Shown piece by piece: positions 45,156 to 56,140 of a DNA stretch of 64,000 bases. The notes beneath the pieces are model-generated. The model worked only from the letters and a program-made list of their open reading frames with translations, searched no databases and was not told the DNA's origin. The position numbers and the translations under genes are program-made. The DNA comes from Aquarana catesbeiana. Its lineage: Eukaryota; Chordata; Amphibia; Anura; Ranidae. The stretch spans positions 326,827,746 through 326,891,745 of the forward strand of contig NC_133327.1 of NCBI RefSeq assembly GCF_042186555.1. The letters run 5' to 3'. Each line of letters starts with the position of its first letter. Position 1 is the first letter of the stretch.

Positions 45156-45454
45156 TCTTAAAAGCCGTTATATTTAAAACAAAAACACATTTAATGATGC
45201 ATTAATGATTACAGACTGCATTAATTTGTGTCTTCTATATCTGACTAGTGTTCAGCATTAAAGCTGCATGACAGCTAGGCAAGTAGCATTTTCAAAGGGT
45301 GTAGTCAGTATAGGAGCCAATATATTTTTCTCATGACCTATTTCTTTTAATAGGTTTCATGACCATCTTAGAAATATATAGGGCGTAGCAGTGTTGGACT
45401 AGTGCTTTTCTGTCTCTCAGGTTTTACATTTTTTTTGTTCTTTTGTCTTTATAG
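45156..45454. other. mrap2 intron sequence upstream of exon
   Basis: Contains the polypyrimidine tract leading to the AG at 45453-45454. An alternative CAG lies at 45418-45420. No upstream exon was recognised. Confidence 0.6.
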
Positions 45455-45588
45455 GCTAGAAATGTCAGAAAACAGTGTAAATGCTAGCAGAACATCTCAT
45501 AAACAACCATCAAACTCAGAATACACATGGGAATATGAGTATTATGAATATGCACCAGTCTCATTTGAAGGTCTAAAGGCACACAAAT
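45455..45588 (+). CDS. mrap2: mrap2 exon with start codon (N-terminal region)
   Basis: Melanocortin receptor accessory protein 2: a small single-pass membrane protein that forms antiparallel dimers and modulates trafficking and signalling of MC4R and other GPCRs (known for the family). The exon follows a pyrimidine-rich TCTTTATAG acceptor and has 7 untranslated bases. ATG is at 45462, with G at -3. It encodes 42 residues plus one base. EYTWEYEYYEYAPVSFEGLK (residues 20-39) is the diagnostic MRAP-family block before the membrane segment. It ends AHK-T at donor GTGAGT (45589), so the next codon is split 1+2. The N-terminus has one N-glycosylation sequon, NAS at residues 7-9. Start choice agrees with the usual MRAP2 start. 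Confidence 0.93.
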
Positions 45589-46830
45589 GTGAGTATTTGG
45601 AATATACTTGATATTGATTTTGCATTACAGTTTTGATGATATTCATTTTTCTGAAAAGTGCCTTTGGTAAATATAGAAATACTGTATACACAATTAGAGA
45701 TGAACTAATAATGGAAAATCCACTCCATTGAGCTCCACTAGATACTTAAGCAAATATGTTTGCGCACCCCACCCCCCAAATATTAGCAGCCCAACACAGT
45801 AGGAATGAGAGCTGGAATACCCACAGCAAGAGGACTGTGACTGGGCCCCTGGCATGCTGTGCAAGCCTGTATACTCTTCAAAAGTAGGTGCATGCCTAAA
45901 GATAGGGGTCATAACATAAAGCCCCCCTCACATCATCCTGCTGATGAACAAATAACTCCTCTGCAACAACAAAATGTAGAAAAAAAAGTAAGTGTGAATT
46001 GATAAAGGCCTTACCCACTCACCAAATTTACAGAAGACACATTGAGGCTACAAAAAAATCAAAATGTCTTTCTCCTTTTCACCAATTTATCCATCTACCC
46101 TGTCACACACCAGGCCTCTTCTAGGTAAAAAAAAAACTCCTTGAGGATTCAGTTTTTAAAAAATATCATTAATACGCTCCCGCTGCTCCAGGCAGGTTCA
46201 ATCCTCAATGCCGTGGGGTGCTAACCTAGTCATGACTGTTGTAGGTCCATGTATAAAAAATCGTGATTGCTTCCCTCCCCTGTACGCTTCTGTGCTGCTT
46301 TTATTCATTGTGTTTCAATAAAAGTAATTTCAACTTTTTCACGTTGAGTGTGCAGCCATCCCGATTTTTTTTTTTTTTTTCTACATGGATATAAAGAATA
46401 TTATTGTAGTTACTGGCTGTTAGTTAATTGGTTAATTTATTAACAGAAATCTTGAAAGTTACAGTACATGGAAAACAATGTGGTTGTGCCCTTACATGGG
46501 CTGTGATTTGTGTATACCAAACTAAGCCTAAATCTGGAATGTGATCAAAAATGGAAGAGCTTTCAGTGAACAACACATAACTAGAATTACCTCAGCTAAC
46601 TTCTCGATTTGTTTTTCATCAAATTAAAGAGAAGAATTCAGATAAAAGGGGTTTACACAAAATAACCTCTGCTGCAAAGCCCCAAGTCAGGGTAATAGTG
46701 GGTTACCCCATGAAATTAATCATGTTTTACATGTTTATAGCAGCTTGAAACGCCTTCTCCATCTATGATCCATCCATGATGCGCTAGCCATCATATGATT
46801 TGTCATAGAGTTTCCATTACATCAGATAAT
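45589..46830. other. mrap2 intron, first 1.2 kb, nothing recognised
   Basis: No repeat termini or conserved motifs were seen. T run at 46364-46380. Confidence 0.5.
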
Positions 46831-47633
46831 GTACCAGATAGGGCTGCAACTAACGATTATTTTCATAATCGATTAGTTGGCCGATTATTGTTTCGATTAA
46901 TCGGTTAATAACCTTAAAAAGAAATGTGGTGTATAATTTAGTTAATATGTAAAGTTTAAAAAAAGGCAATTAATTCCTAAATATCTTTATACGCAGGGGT
47001 AAATATAAATAACCAACTATATGGTTAGGGAGTAAAATCTTTAATCCTCTCTGAGAATAACAGACAGAAGAGATATACTCTATATACTATTAGAGGTTGA
47101 ATCTGGTAAATATCAGACTCAGATCACATTTTTTTATTTAAAGAAAAAAAAAATTCTAGCCTGTTTTGCAGATTTTCAAACAGAACTGTAATATTACATG
47201 CTTTTCTGCAGCTTCTCCATTGAAGTATATTGAACCAAAAAAACACCGTTTTGCATTGAAAAAGATCCCTGACCCTTTCCAAATGCACAGCAGCTGAAAA
47301 AAGTACAGATGTGAATGTTAAATGAACTGTAGTGCATTTCTGCAAAAAGCACCAAAAAGCACATGGGTGGGAACCAGGCCTAAGACATTTAGTAACATAA
47401 TGGAGTTAAAAAAAAATTAAAAAATAGCCCTTCGTTTTTTTACTGTGCAACAGTGAAAGTAATATTTACAGTAGAGATTATTTGCTCTTTTTGTACTACG
47501 TAGGGCTAATTTTAGCTTTTTTAACCCCATTATGTTACTGGCCGATTAATCGATTATGAAAATAGTATTCGATTCATTTCATAATCGATTAGTTGTCGAT
47601 TAATCGATTAGTTGTTTCAGCCCTAGTACCAGA
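46831..47633. mobile_element. hAT-type MITE, second copy, perfect 8-bp duplication
   Basis: The element 46839-47625 is flanked by GTACCAGA (46831-46838 and 47626-47633). Termini are the same TAGGGCTGCAACTAACGATT type as at 3721. Compared with that copy it lacks several hundred internal bases, including the left part of the nested PIF/Harbinger-like MITE. It keeps that nested element's right end (GGAACCAGGCC-TAAG) at the same place. Confidence 0.9.
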
Positions 47634-48092
47634 GTTGCAGTAATGTTCCTGTATACAAGAAGCTATTTTTTTAAATAATTATTACAGGAACTGTAGATAG
47701 TAGTAGTACCAGAAAGGCAAAGGAAATACAGTTCTGTACTGATATACTTTTATATACCTGTTTTTTGACAAGACATTGTAACCTGTTGTGACATGTTTGT
47801 CACTAGTTTTCTAAAAGGTGCCTGTATTACTTTCACACATTTTGCAATCAGCAGCACATCACAAGAATCTCCTATTCCACCCACTGAGAGTAATGATGAG
47901 AGGGATGTGAGTGGCACTGGAAAAAATCCAGCACTTTAAATTATGTATTTTCTGAGAATGAAAAACCTTAGTAGAGAGAAGTGTATTATTGAGATATGCT
48001 TCTTAAATCTTTGCATTCTACTGCAACGTTATATGCTGTAAAGTCACATTTTGTAGAACATTTATTTGTTTGAGAAAAAGATGCATTTTAGT
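47634..48092. other. mrap2 intron, nothing recognised
   Basis: Plain sequence. Confidence 0.5.
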
Positions 48093-49127
48093 TACAGTAT
48101 CTCACAAACATGAGTACACCTCTCAGATTTTTGTAAATATTTTGTAAATATTTTATTATATCTTTTCATGTGAAGAAATGACACTTTGCTACAATGTATA
48201 TTAGTGAGTGTACAGCTTGTATAACAGTGTAAATTTGCTGTCCCCTCAAAATAACTCAACACACAGCCATTAATGTCTAAACCACTGGCAACAAAAGTGA
48301 GTACACCCCTAAGTGAAAATGTCCAAATTGTGCCCAAAGTGTCAATATTTTGTCTGGCCACCATTATTTTCCAGCACAGCCTTAACTCTCTTGTGCATGG
48401 CGTTCACCAGAGCTTCACAGGTTGCCACAAAGTCCTCTTCCACTCCTCCATGATGACATCACGGAGCTGGTGGAAGTTAGACACCTTGCGCTCCTCCACC
48501 TTTTCTTTGAGGATGCCCCACAGATGCTCAATAGGGTTTAGGTCTGGAGACATGCTTGTCCAGTCGATCACCTTTACCCTCAGCTTCTTTAGCAAGGCAG
48601 TGGTTGTCTTGCTGGTGTGTTTGGGGTCGTTATGTTGGAATACTGCCCTGTGGCCCAGTCTCCGAAGGGAGAGGATCATCCTCTGCTTCAGTATGTCACA
48701 GTACATGTTGGTATTCATGGTTCCCTCCATGAACTGTAGCTCCCCAGTACCGGCAGCACTTATGCAGCTCCAGACCATGACACTCCCACCACCATGCTTG
48801 ACTGTAGGCAAGACACACTTGTCTTTGTACTCCTCACCTGGTTGCCGCCACACACGCTTGACACCATCTGAACCAAATTAGTTTATCTTGGTCTCATCAG
48901 ACCACAGGACATGGTTCCAGTAATCCATGTCCTTAGTCTGCTTGTCTTCAGCAAACTGTTTGCAGCCTATACATAGAATAAACCTAAAAAAAAAGGGATT
49001 TTAAGGGCAATTTGAAAAAAAAATATATAAAACTTCATGTATAGGAAATTGTTATTTATTATAGAAAAATTGCATAAAAAATCCCATCATTGATTGTGCC
49101 GAGGAATACAGCAGAGGGGGATATCCA

Positions 49128-49165
49128 ATGTGTTTTAAAATGTACTGTTATAAATCTTCTTCAGG
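49128..49165 (-). ncRNA. Hammerhead-like motif, left arm, decayed
   Basis: Minus strand: CTGAAGA (49158-49164), then a stem region and TTTTAAAACACATTGG where the sister copy has TTTTGAAACGCCTTGG. The GAAA box has become AAAA. Confidence 0.45.
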
Positions 49166-50161
49166 GAATAATACCACTTCTTTAAAAACAGCTTTAGTTA
49201 AGCATTGGTACATGATTGTATAGAAATATACATGTACGTTGTCATCCACATGCACTTACAAAAAATGTGTTTATCAGAAGCACTCCTCCAAATGGCAAGG
49301 ATACCATACATCGGCCATAGAAAACCTCCCCAGGAAGACACAGAAATGTCAACATCAATTGGTTGCCTGATGTAAACTGCCCTAGATGGCACTGGAAAAC
49401 TTTGCACTATAAGGTGGAAGGAGAGAGCAAGACCTGTTATTCCCCAAAAGGCTGGCCCAGTGACTAATGAAAATTACTTACTTGAAAGATTCCTTAACCA
49501 AATGTGCATTGGTCCAGAAGGTCCCATGTCTGAATGACAAATATGGCATAAAGCGAGGTTCCTAAGGGCTGGCAGTCAGAGAGAAGGAGACAGCAAGGCT
49601 CCATATCAGTGAAAACAAGAGGAACATTCCTCTTGTTTTCACCAACATGGAGCCTTGCTGTCTCCTTCTCTCCAATTGCCAGCCCTTAGGAACTTCACTT
49701 TATGCCATGTTTGAATTTCAGACATGGGACCTTCTGGACCAATGTACTTTTGGTTTAAGGGGTCTTTCAAGTAAGTAATTTTCATTAGTCACTGGGCCAG
49801 CCTTTTGGGGAATAACCTCCCAGGCTGACCCAGCATCCCCTGGAATTGAGACTAATTTATTTACCTGGGGATTTATCATCTTTTTTTTGTCCTGCTCTTT
49901 CCTTCCACCTTATAGTGAAAAGTTTTTCAGTGCCATCTAGGGCAGTTTACATCAGGCAACCAATGGATGTTGACATTTCTGTGTCTTCCTGGGGAGGTTT
50001 TCTATGGCCGATGTATGGAATGCTTGCCATTTGGAGGAGTGCTTCTGATAAACACATTTTTTGTAAGTTCATGTGGATGACAATTTACATGTATATTTCC
50101 ATACAATCATGTACCAATGATTTACTAATTTAAGCAGTTTTTTCAGAAGTGGTATTATTCC

Positions 50162-50200
50162 CTGAAGAAGATTTATAACAATACATTTTGAAACGCCTTG
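50162..50200 (+). ncRNA. Hammerhead-like motif, right arm
   Basis: Plus strand: CTGAAGA (50162-50168), a 21-base A+T-rich stem II region and GAAA (50190-50193), followed by CGCCTTGG. Both catalytic boxes are intact, but stem II pairs weakly and ACGCCT is no longer a perfect palindrome. Confidence 0.45.
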
Positions 50201-51362
50201 GATATCCCCCTCTGCTGTATTCCTCGGCACAACCAATGACGAAGGGAACAGCAAGTAGATGGGGACTACTACTTTATGGCTAACAGTCAAATGTGTAATG
50301 TTGATAACATTATTGATGCAATGTTTTGTATTCTCAACATGATTATGCAATTTTTTTATAATAAATAACAATTTTCTATACATGAAGTTTTATATATATT
50401 TTTTTCAAATTGCCCATAACATCAACATTTTTTGAGGTTTATTCTATGTATTACCAAGGGATGGTGGAAATATACATGTGTGGTCCGGTGAATCATTCAA
50501 TTCTAACTGTTTGCAGCCTTTCTTGTGCATCATCTTTAAAAGAGGCTTCCTTCTGGGATGACAGCCATGCAGACCAATTTGATGCAGTGTGCTGCGTATG
50601 GTCTGAGCACTGACAGGTTGACCCCCCACCCCTTAAACCTCTGCAACAATGCTGGCAGCACTCATATGTCTATTTCCCAAAGACAACCTCTGGATATGAT
50701 GCTGAGCATGTGCACTCAACTTCTTTGGTCAACCATGGCAAGGCCTGTTCTGAGTGGAACCTGTCCTGTTAAATTGCTGTATGGTCTTGGCCACCGTGCT
50801 GCAGCTCGGTTTTAGGGTCTTGGCAATCTTTTTATAGCCTAGGCTATCTTTATGTAGAGCAACAATTCTTTTTTTTCAGATACTCAGAGTTCTTTGCCAT
50901 GAGGTGCCATGTTGAACTTCCAGTGACCAGTTTGAGAGAGTGAGAGCGATAACACCAAATTTAACACACCTGAGACTGGGAGGGTAAATGGTTAATTGGG
51001 CCCAATTTTGACATTTTCTCTTAGGGGTGTACTCACTTTTGTTGCCATAGGTTTAGACATTAATGTCTGTGTGTTGAGTTATTTTGAGGGGACAGCAAAT
51101 TTACACTGTTATACAAGCTGTACACTCACTAATTTACATTGAAGCAAAGTGTCATTTCTTCAGTGTTGTCACATGAAAAGATATAATAAAATATTTACAA
51201 AAATGTGAGGAGTGTACTCACTTTGTGAGATACTGTGTATATATTTATTACAGGTATTCATATAGCACTGACAATTTATGCTGCTCTTTACATATATATT
51301 GTACATTCACATAAGTCCTTGCCTTCAATTTCCTATTTACTGCACTATAAAATCAGTAATAC

Positions 51363-51964
51363 TTAAAGTGTAACTCCACTTTTGTTGAGAAAGAAAACAT
51401 TCTCCTCTGGGTGATCTGTTTACATTGCAAGGATTATAACAAACTTTGTTGCAGATTCCTACCTTTTTTTTATTCTGAAGAAATCCCTGTGTGTTTGTCT
51501 GTGCCTCGGTACTGAGTGAGTCTAATGGGAGTAGTTTCATATTTAACTGTCAGGTGTGGAGCTACAGAGCACTAATGAGGAAATCTGCTGGGCCTGCATC
51601 CCTTTAGACATGTTCCTATTGAAAGTATCTCTCAAAAAATGACATTGTTGTTGCAGGGGATGCCTGAAATCTGACTTGTATCTTAGGCAGACTTCTGGGA
51701 AAATTGGTGAGCCAATCATACAAGCAGGAAATTATATTTCTGGGGAGTGGTCAGTACACACTCAGTGTACAGAAAACTCCAGGTAGCGATATTGCAATGT
51801 AATCTCAGAAAATTACATTGGCTGCAGATTGAAAAGGAAAGGTAATTTTAAATAACATTCAATTACAAAATGATTAGTTTTGCAATTATATGTACTATAT
51901 TATTATTTTTTTCTTTATTTGCTATTTTTTTTTTTCCCCCCACGAAAGTGGAGTTACCCTGTAA
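51363..51964. mobile_element. TTAA MITE (AAAGTGTAACTCCACTTT family)
   Basis: Left end TTAAAGTGTAACTCCACTTT, right end AAAGTGGAGTTACCCTGTAA (final TTAA changed to GTAA). Inverted repeats extend about 17 bases. No coding sequence. Confidence 0.75.
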
Positions 51965-52268
51965 AGGTGGTGGTGAAGTGCTGCTCCATGCTCTGGAAGG
52001 ATCCCGACAATATTGTAGGGATCTACCCAGCTGCCTATTTCACAGCTGAGTACAGCTCCCAGCGTGTGGGGCTAAACAAGAGACAAGTGTAGTCTGGCAC
52101 TAGTGAAAACAATTCCAATACAATAAAAAGTCCAGCTTAATAATAATCCTTGGATATTGCTTCTTATTAGAAGCAGAGTGAAAAGTCCACAGATTCAAGG
52201 CTTGCCTTGTTAGGGGGAGCAGAAGCGATCTCCAGAACATGCATAGAGAGAGAAAACAGACGCCTTGA
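51965..52268. other. mrap2 intron, nothing recognised
   Basis: No signal found. Confidence 0.5.
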
Positions 52269-52902
52269 GTGTAGACTAGAGCTGCACGATTCTGGCCAAA
52301 ATGAGAATCACAATTTTTTTGCTTAGAATAAAAATATCACAATTCTTGCGACGTAAAATCTTTCACCTTATACAAGAATAATTGGGCTAACTTTACTGGT
52401 TAGTTTTTTTTTTTTTTTCTTTTTTTTATTCATTAAAGTATTTTTGTCCAAAAAAATTGTATTCGAAAGACCGCTGCGCAAATACAGTGTGACATAAAAT
52501 ATTGCAACAACCACCATTTTATTCTCTAGGGTCTCTACTAAAGAAATATAATGTTTGGGGTTCTAAGTAATTTTCTAGCAAAAATAAATGATTTTAACTT
52601 GAAACCAACAAATATCAGAAAAAGGTTTAGTGTTTAAGTGGCTAAACTTTATTTACACACGAAGTCTTTTCCATTGACAAATTGTTACAATATTTACACT
52701 TGAGTTCACTGCTAAAGAATGTTTTGATTCTTGGCAGACTGCCCGTTTTTTTTCCCTCCTTTCTTTTGACGGCTGTGGCTTCAGAAGAGCAGAGAGAATT
52801 CTTTGCATAGACAGAATCGTGAAACACTTTTACCAAGATCGCAAAGGGGAAAAAATCGCGATAACGATTCTTGACGATTAATCGTGCAGCTCTAGTGTAG
52901 AC
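52269..52902. mobile_element. hAT-type MITE, TAGAGCTGCACGATT family
   Basis: The element 52277-52894 (618 bp) is flanked by GTGTAGAC on both sides (52269-52276, 52895-52902). Ends TAGAGCTGCACGATTCTGGC and GATTAATCGTGCAGCTCTA. Its left-centre (about 52390-52650) is a fragment of the TTAACCACTT piggyBac-like family (ATAATGTTTGGGG, TTTAAGTGGCTAAAC). Confidence 0.88.
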
Positions 52903-53435
52903 TGGTAAAGAAATTTATTCCAACACAAAGAATATAACTCACATGGGGGAAGTAAAAGGCAGGCACATCAGTGAGGCTTTAAACAAAACGTCCGGGGGGC
53001 GTTGGCGCTTCATAAGCCCGTGCTGCAGCAGTCTCTGCCACTCGTGAGGCTGTTACTGCTGGCTGGATGGTAGAGTGAAGAGTGAAGGGAAGAACCAGAA
53101 GCGAGGGCTGAAACTCATGTTGGAACACAGCGGTGGCCAAGATGACATCACTGGCTTGCTTGCGACAAAAAGACAGGAAGTGCTCGGGGCTAATAGCTAA
53201 AGCTAGCTGCGCCCACCCTCTCTCCAGCCCAGCGCTCTCTGGAGCATGGCAGAGATGAGTGACTGACAGCCACTGCTCTAAGCAAACCAAGAACTGAGCG
53301 ATCAGCGGCCATGTGATCACTCAGTTGTTGGTCTTAGAGCTAACATGGGAAAGCTGCAGCATCAAACTGATACTACAGTGTACAGGTGAGAATGTGTTTT
53401 TTTTTTTTTTCTTTTTTTAACCTTATACATCTCCT
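52903..53435. other. mrap2 intron, nothing recognised
   Basis: A G+C-richer patch at 52990-53300 could be a decayed MITE, but termini were not found. Confidence 0.45.
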
Positions 53436-53975
53436 TTAAAGCCTAACTCTATATTCTCGAAAACTTTAACCAAGTTAGTCCAAATAAACTATTTCCTTTA
53501 GTAACACATGCAACCGCTGTCAGCACTGTATGAACTGTATGTAGTATTAGCTACATACAGTATACAACAATGTGTTTTGGCAGCGTGACATGAACTTCCC
53601 ATTCCGTTCTCCGAACAAAATTGAGACAGACTGAATGCTGCTCAGCCATTCACAGGAAGCTCTGTATTTTATGAATGAACACAATGCTTCCTCTGACTGA
53701 GGCAAAGTTCATGACATGTGAACTTGTGTGTCCACATCAGCCAACAAATAGCCCTATATTCATTTAAAAAAAAAAACAGAGCACCCTGTAACTGGCTGAA
53801 CAGTGCTCAGTTCCGGGAGTGGGACTGGAAGTCCCCATCCCCACTTCCAGAACACAGTTCTGTTTACTGAATTTAGTTGAGGCTACATACATTTCATACA
53901 GTGCAAAAATGGTTTGATTGGGCCAGCTTGGTCCAGATGAACTAAATTTCACTAAAACATGGCGTTCGACTTTAA
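53436..53975. mobile_element. TTAA MITE, 540 bp
   Basis: TTAA at 53436-53439 and 53972-53975. Ends TTAAAGCCTAACTC and GCGTTCGACTTTAA pair imperfectly (TTAAAG(C/T)C(T/G)AAC). Confidence 0.6.
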
Positions 53976-54997
53976 AGTGTGGCTTGGAAACACTCCTGTT
54001 GTGATTTACCTTTCAGTTGCAGCCATGTGATGGGTAGATCATGACCCCAGCGATGCCAGCCAACAGCTCCTGACTCTTTCCTACTCCTCTCAGATCAAGG
54101 CAGCAATAGGCATTGAAGAGCAATTTTAGCTTAGGGGGTGGTTGTTTGTGATGGTTATTTTGGCTTGTGGGGGAAGATATACAGGGCAGAGGTCAGAGGT
54201 AATTAATACACATCACATACTACTGACCCCTGAACTCTATGGTACATACTACTGGCCTCTGAATTCTGTGTTACTTACTCCTAATCTGTACACTCAACTT
54301 TAAATACTACAGACCCCTGAACTTAGCTTGCTTTGCTTTACAAAAAACTGACCGCTGAACTATTCAAACCATCCTTGATTTTTAATGGTGTCTTGGTGGG
54401 TTATTTCCTTGAAAAGAAGTGTGCTGTACACTGGTGATCTTTTCATGTTGTTCAGATGGCTATCCACCTCTCATAGAGTTGCCTACCCCTGACTTAAAGA
54501 ATATGTTACTCCAACATTTCATATTCCTGTTATGGGTCTGTTGTACCAACAGCTTGTGTTAAAAAGTATCCTGTTCTCTTTGTATTCTTTCCTTTGTATG
54601 AAATACCTGTGTGAAATGATGTTATTTTCTGATAAGGGGGATGTTGGGCACCTGCACATAATCTTTGTTTTCCCCTTCTTGTGCCCCTTTCCATAATCAC
54701 CGGGGTTACGTTAGCAGAGTGAGGGAGAAGAGAAACACTGGAATACTAGTAAGTACCAGTGTGCAAGGGTGGATTTGCTTTGGGAGAATAAATCACTTCT
54801 AACGTGGGGTGTCCTACGTGTGTGGATGTCGCTACATTGTGTAAAACTATTTGTTTAGCTTTTTACATTTTAGAATGGGGTGCTTTGAGATTTTGCATAA
54901 TATTAAAGGGTTGCCTTGATTGTGGAAAGGTTGAGAAACTCTGCTCTAGCTAACCCTTTTTAAGCAGATACAGCAACAGTTGCTGCTAAAAAAAGGT
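53976..54997. other. mrap2 intron, nothing recognised
   Basis: About 1 kb of single-copy-looking DNA, the longest repeat-poor stretch in this intron. Confidence 0.5.
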
Positions 54998-55261
54998 TTA
55001 GGATTGGTTCACACTATTGTGAATTGGATGCAGTTTCTCCGCAACCAATTTTCAATAGCAGGAGATTTTGTCTGGCTCTCTATGGAGCCAGTTCACATAT
55101 CTCTGCTGCGTCTCCGGTGCGAATTTACACAGGAGTCCTGTGCGTCTTTTAGTCCGAATTCAGCCAAAAATTTGTGTTGAAATCGGACCTGAAACAGTGA
55201 ACGGGGATGCACCGTACCCCTGCTGTGAGACGCATGCGAAGATAGTGTGAACCCAGCCTTA
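54998..55261. mobile_element. PIF/Harbinger-like MITE, TTA duplication
   Basis: The element 55001-55258 starts GGATTGGTTCACACTAT and ends ATAGTGTGAACCCAGCC; TTA at 54998-55000 and 55259-55261. The middle has CTCTATGGAGCC-type hairpins. Confidence 0.8.
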
Positions 55262-55617
55262 GGCCATATGCATTATAAAAGCTGACATTTGGAGAAAAAT
55301 ATAAATAGGGCATGGAAAATAAAAAGGGAATTTTGTATCCTGAATGCTTTTAGACTAATATAGTTACAAGCAGCATTTTAAACCTTTTAAATATTAGCCT
55401 TTGTTTCCACTTTCGTGCTTTCAAAGTAAGGTCGTCTATATTCACAAACAAGACAGCTTTCTAGAACAGTGTGTGTTTGTTTCTCAACCTTTTTTTCAGT
55501 CAAGGCACCCTTTTAAAATCCTGCACAATCTTGAGGCATCCAAATCTAAAATGTTAAAAACCAAACAAATAGTTTTCCAAAACGCAGCAACTTTCACACA
55601 TGTAGGACACCCACTGA

Positions 55618-55705
55618 TAGGCTACTTTCACACTGAGGCTCTTTACAGGCGCTGCAGCGCTAAAAATAGCGCCTGCATAGAGCCTGTAAAGAGCCTCTCA
55701 TGTGC
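55618..55705. mobile_element. MITE fragment related to 57692
   Basis: CTTTCACACTGAGGCTCTTT and AGCGCTAAAAATAGCGCC, with a GCTCTTTACAGGC/GCCTGTAAAGAGC hairpin, match the left part of the element at 57692. Confidence 0.65.
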
Positions 55706-55749
55706 ATGAATGTGCCTAAAATAAAAAAAACATTTGGAATTTTTTTTTT

Positions 55750-56140
55750 TTAACTCCCCTCTAAATACCTGTTGCTAGGGGGTCCCTTGTAGTCTGCCTC
55801 TTTCAGTGCCTGGGCTGGTGACATCACTTCCTCTCGGCGCTGGAAGGGCTCTGCTCTGCTCCCTCCCTCTTGTCAATCATCTGGGACACATTACAGGTCC
55901 CAGATGACTGAGCGGCCAATCGCGGCACGCAACGCCGCTCGCACATGCGCAGTGGGTGCCCGGCTGTGAAGCCACAGCCCGGCGCCCACAGTTCCAATGG
56001 CGGCCCCGCCAAACTGAGGGGGAGGGGAGCGGGGCTTATATCCCCCACATCGCTGGACCGTGGGACAGGTAAGTGTCCGATTATTAAAAGTCAGCAGCTG
56101 CAGTATTTGTAGCTGCTGACTCTTAATTTTTTTAAGTGGC
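55750..56140. mobile_element. TTAA MITE fragment (TTAAAGCGG family)
   Basis: CATCTGGGACA(C/T)(A/G)T(C/T)ACAGG, GCGCAGT(C/G)GGTGCCCGGC and TAAAAGTCAGCAGCTGCAGT match 15345-15580. The terminal TTAAAGCGG repeats have decayed beyond recognition. Confidence 0.7.

Larger units (their letters stand above)
48969..50504. mobile_element. Palindromic Penelope-like element with 15-bp target duplication
   Basis: Inserted in the Tc1 transposase. AACTGTTTGCAGCCT is duplicated at 48954-48968 and 50505-50519. The left arm starts ATACATAGAATAAACC and the right arm ends ATTCTATGTAT (50441-50451), followed by a one-sided 53-base tail (50452-50504). The arms meet near 49626 at AAGAGGAA-CA-TTCCTCTT with almost no spacer. 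The right arm has about 90 extra bases (49805-49895 region). Each arm carries one hammerhead-like motif facing outward. No RT or endonuclease frame. A long target duplication with a one-sided tail points to target-primed insertion; Penelope-like origin is inference. Confidence 0.75.
48404..50960 (-). pseudogene. Tc1-like transposase, catalytic region nearly intact, split by insertion
   Basis: The N-terminal part lies right of the insertion (about 50520-50900; LHQIGLHGCHPRRKPLL and MMHKKGCKQ). The C-terminal part lies left of it (48404-48968). First catalytic Asp is in HVLWSDETKIN, followed directly by a TAA stop near 48878 where Leu is usual. The open stretch 48404-48853 then reads HGGGSVMVWSCISAAGTG, VFQHNDPKHTSKTT (second Asp) and SPDLNPIEHLWGIL (Glu in place). 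The DDE triad is therefore complete. The copy is disabled by the stop, probable frameshifts in the N-terminal part and the 1.5 kb insertion. Confidence 0.88.
48095..51235 (-). mobile_element. Tc1-like transposon interrupted by a palindromic element
   Basis: Left terminus after TA (48093-48094): CAGTATCTCACAAACATGAG. Right terminus: the complement of CAGTATCTCACAAAGTGAG, ending 51235, where the expected flanking TA reads TG. Subterminal repeats (AAAGTGAGTACACCCCTAAG) face each other. Without the 48969-50504 insertion and one copy of its duplication the element is about 1.6 kb, standard for Tc1. Transposase is on the minus strand. Confidence 0.92.

Noticed and set aside
48273..48881. 202-codon plus frame in the mrap2 intron
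   Set aside because: It is the antisense of the Tc1 transposase catalytic region.
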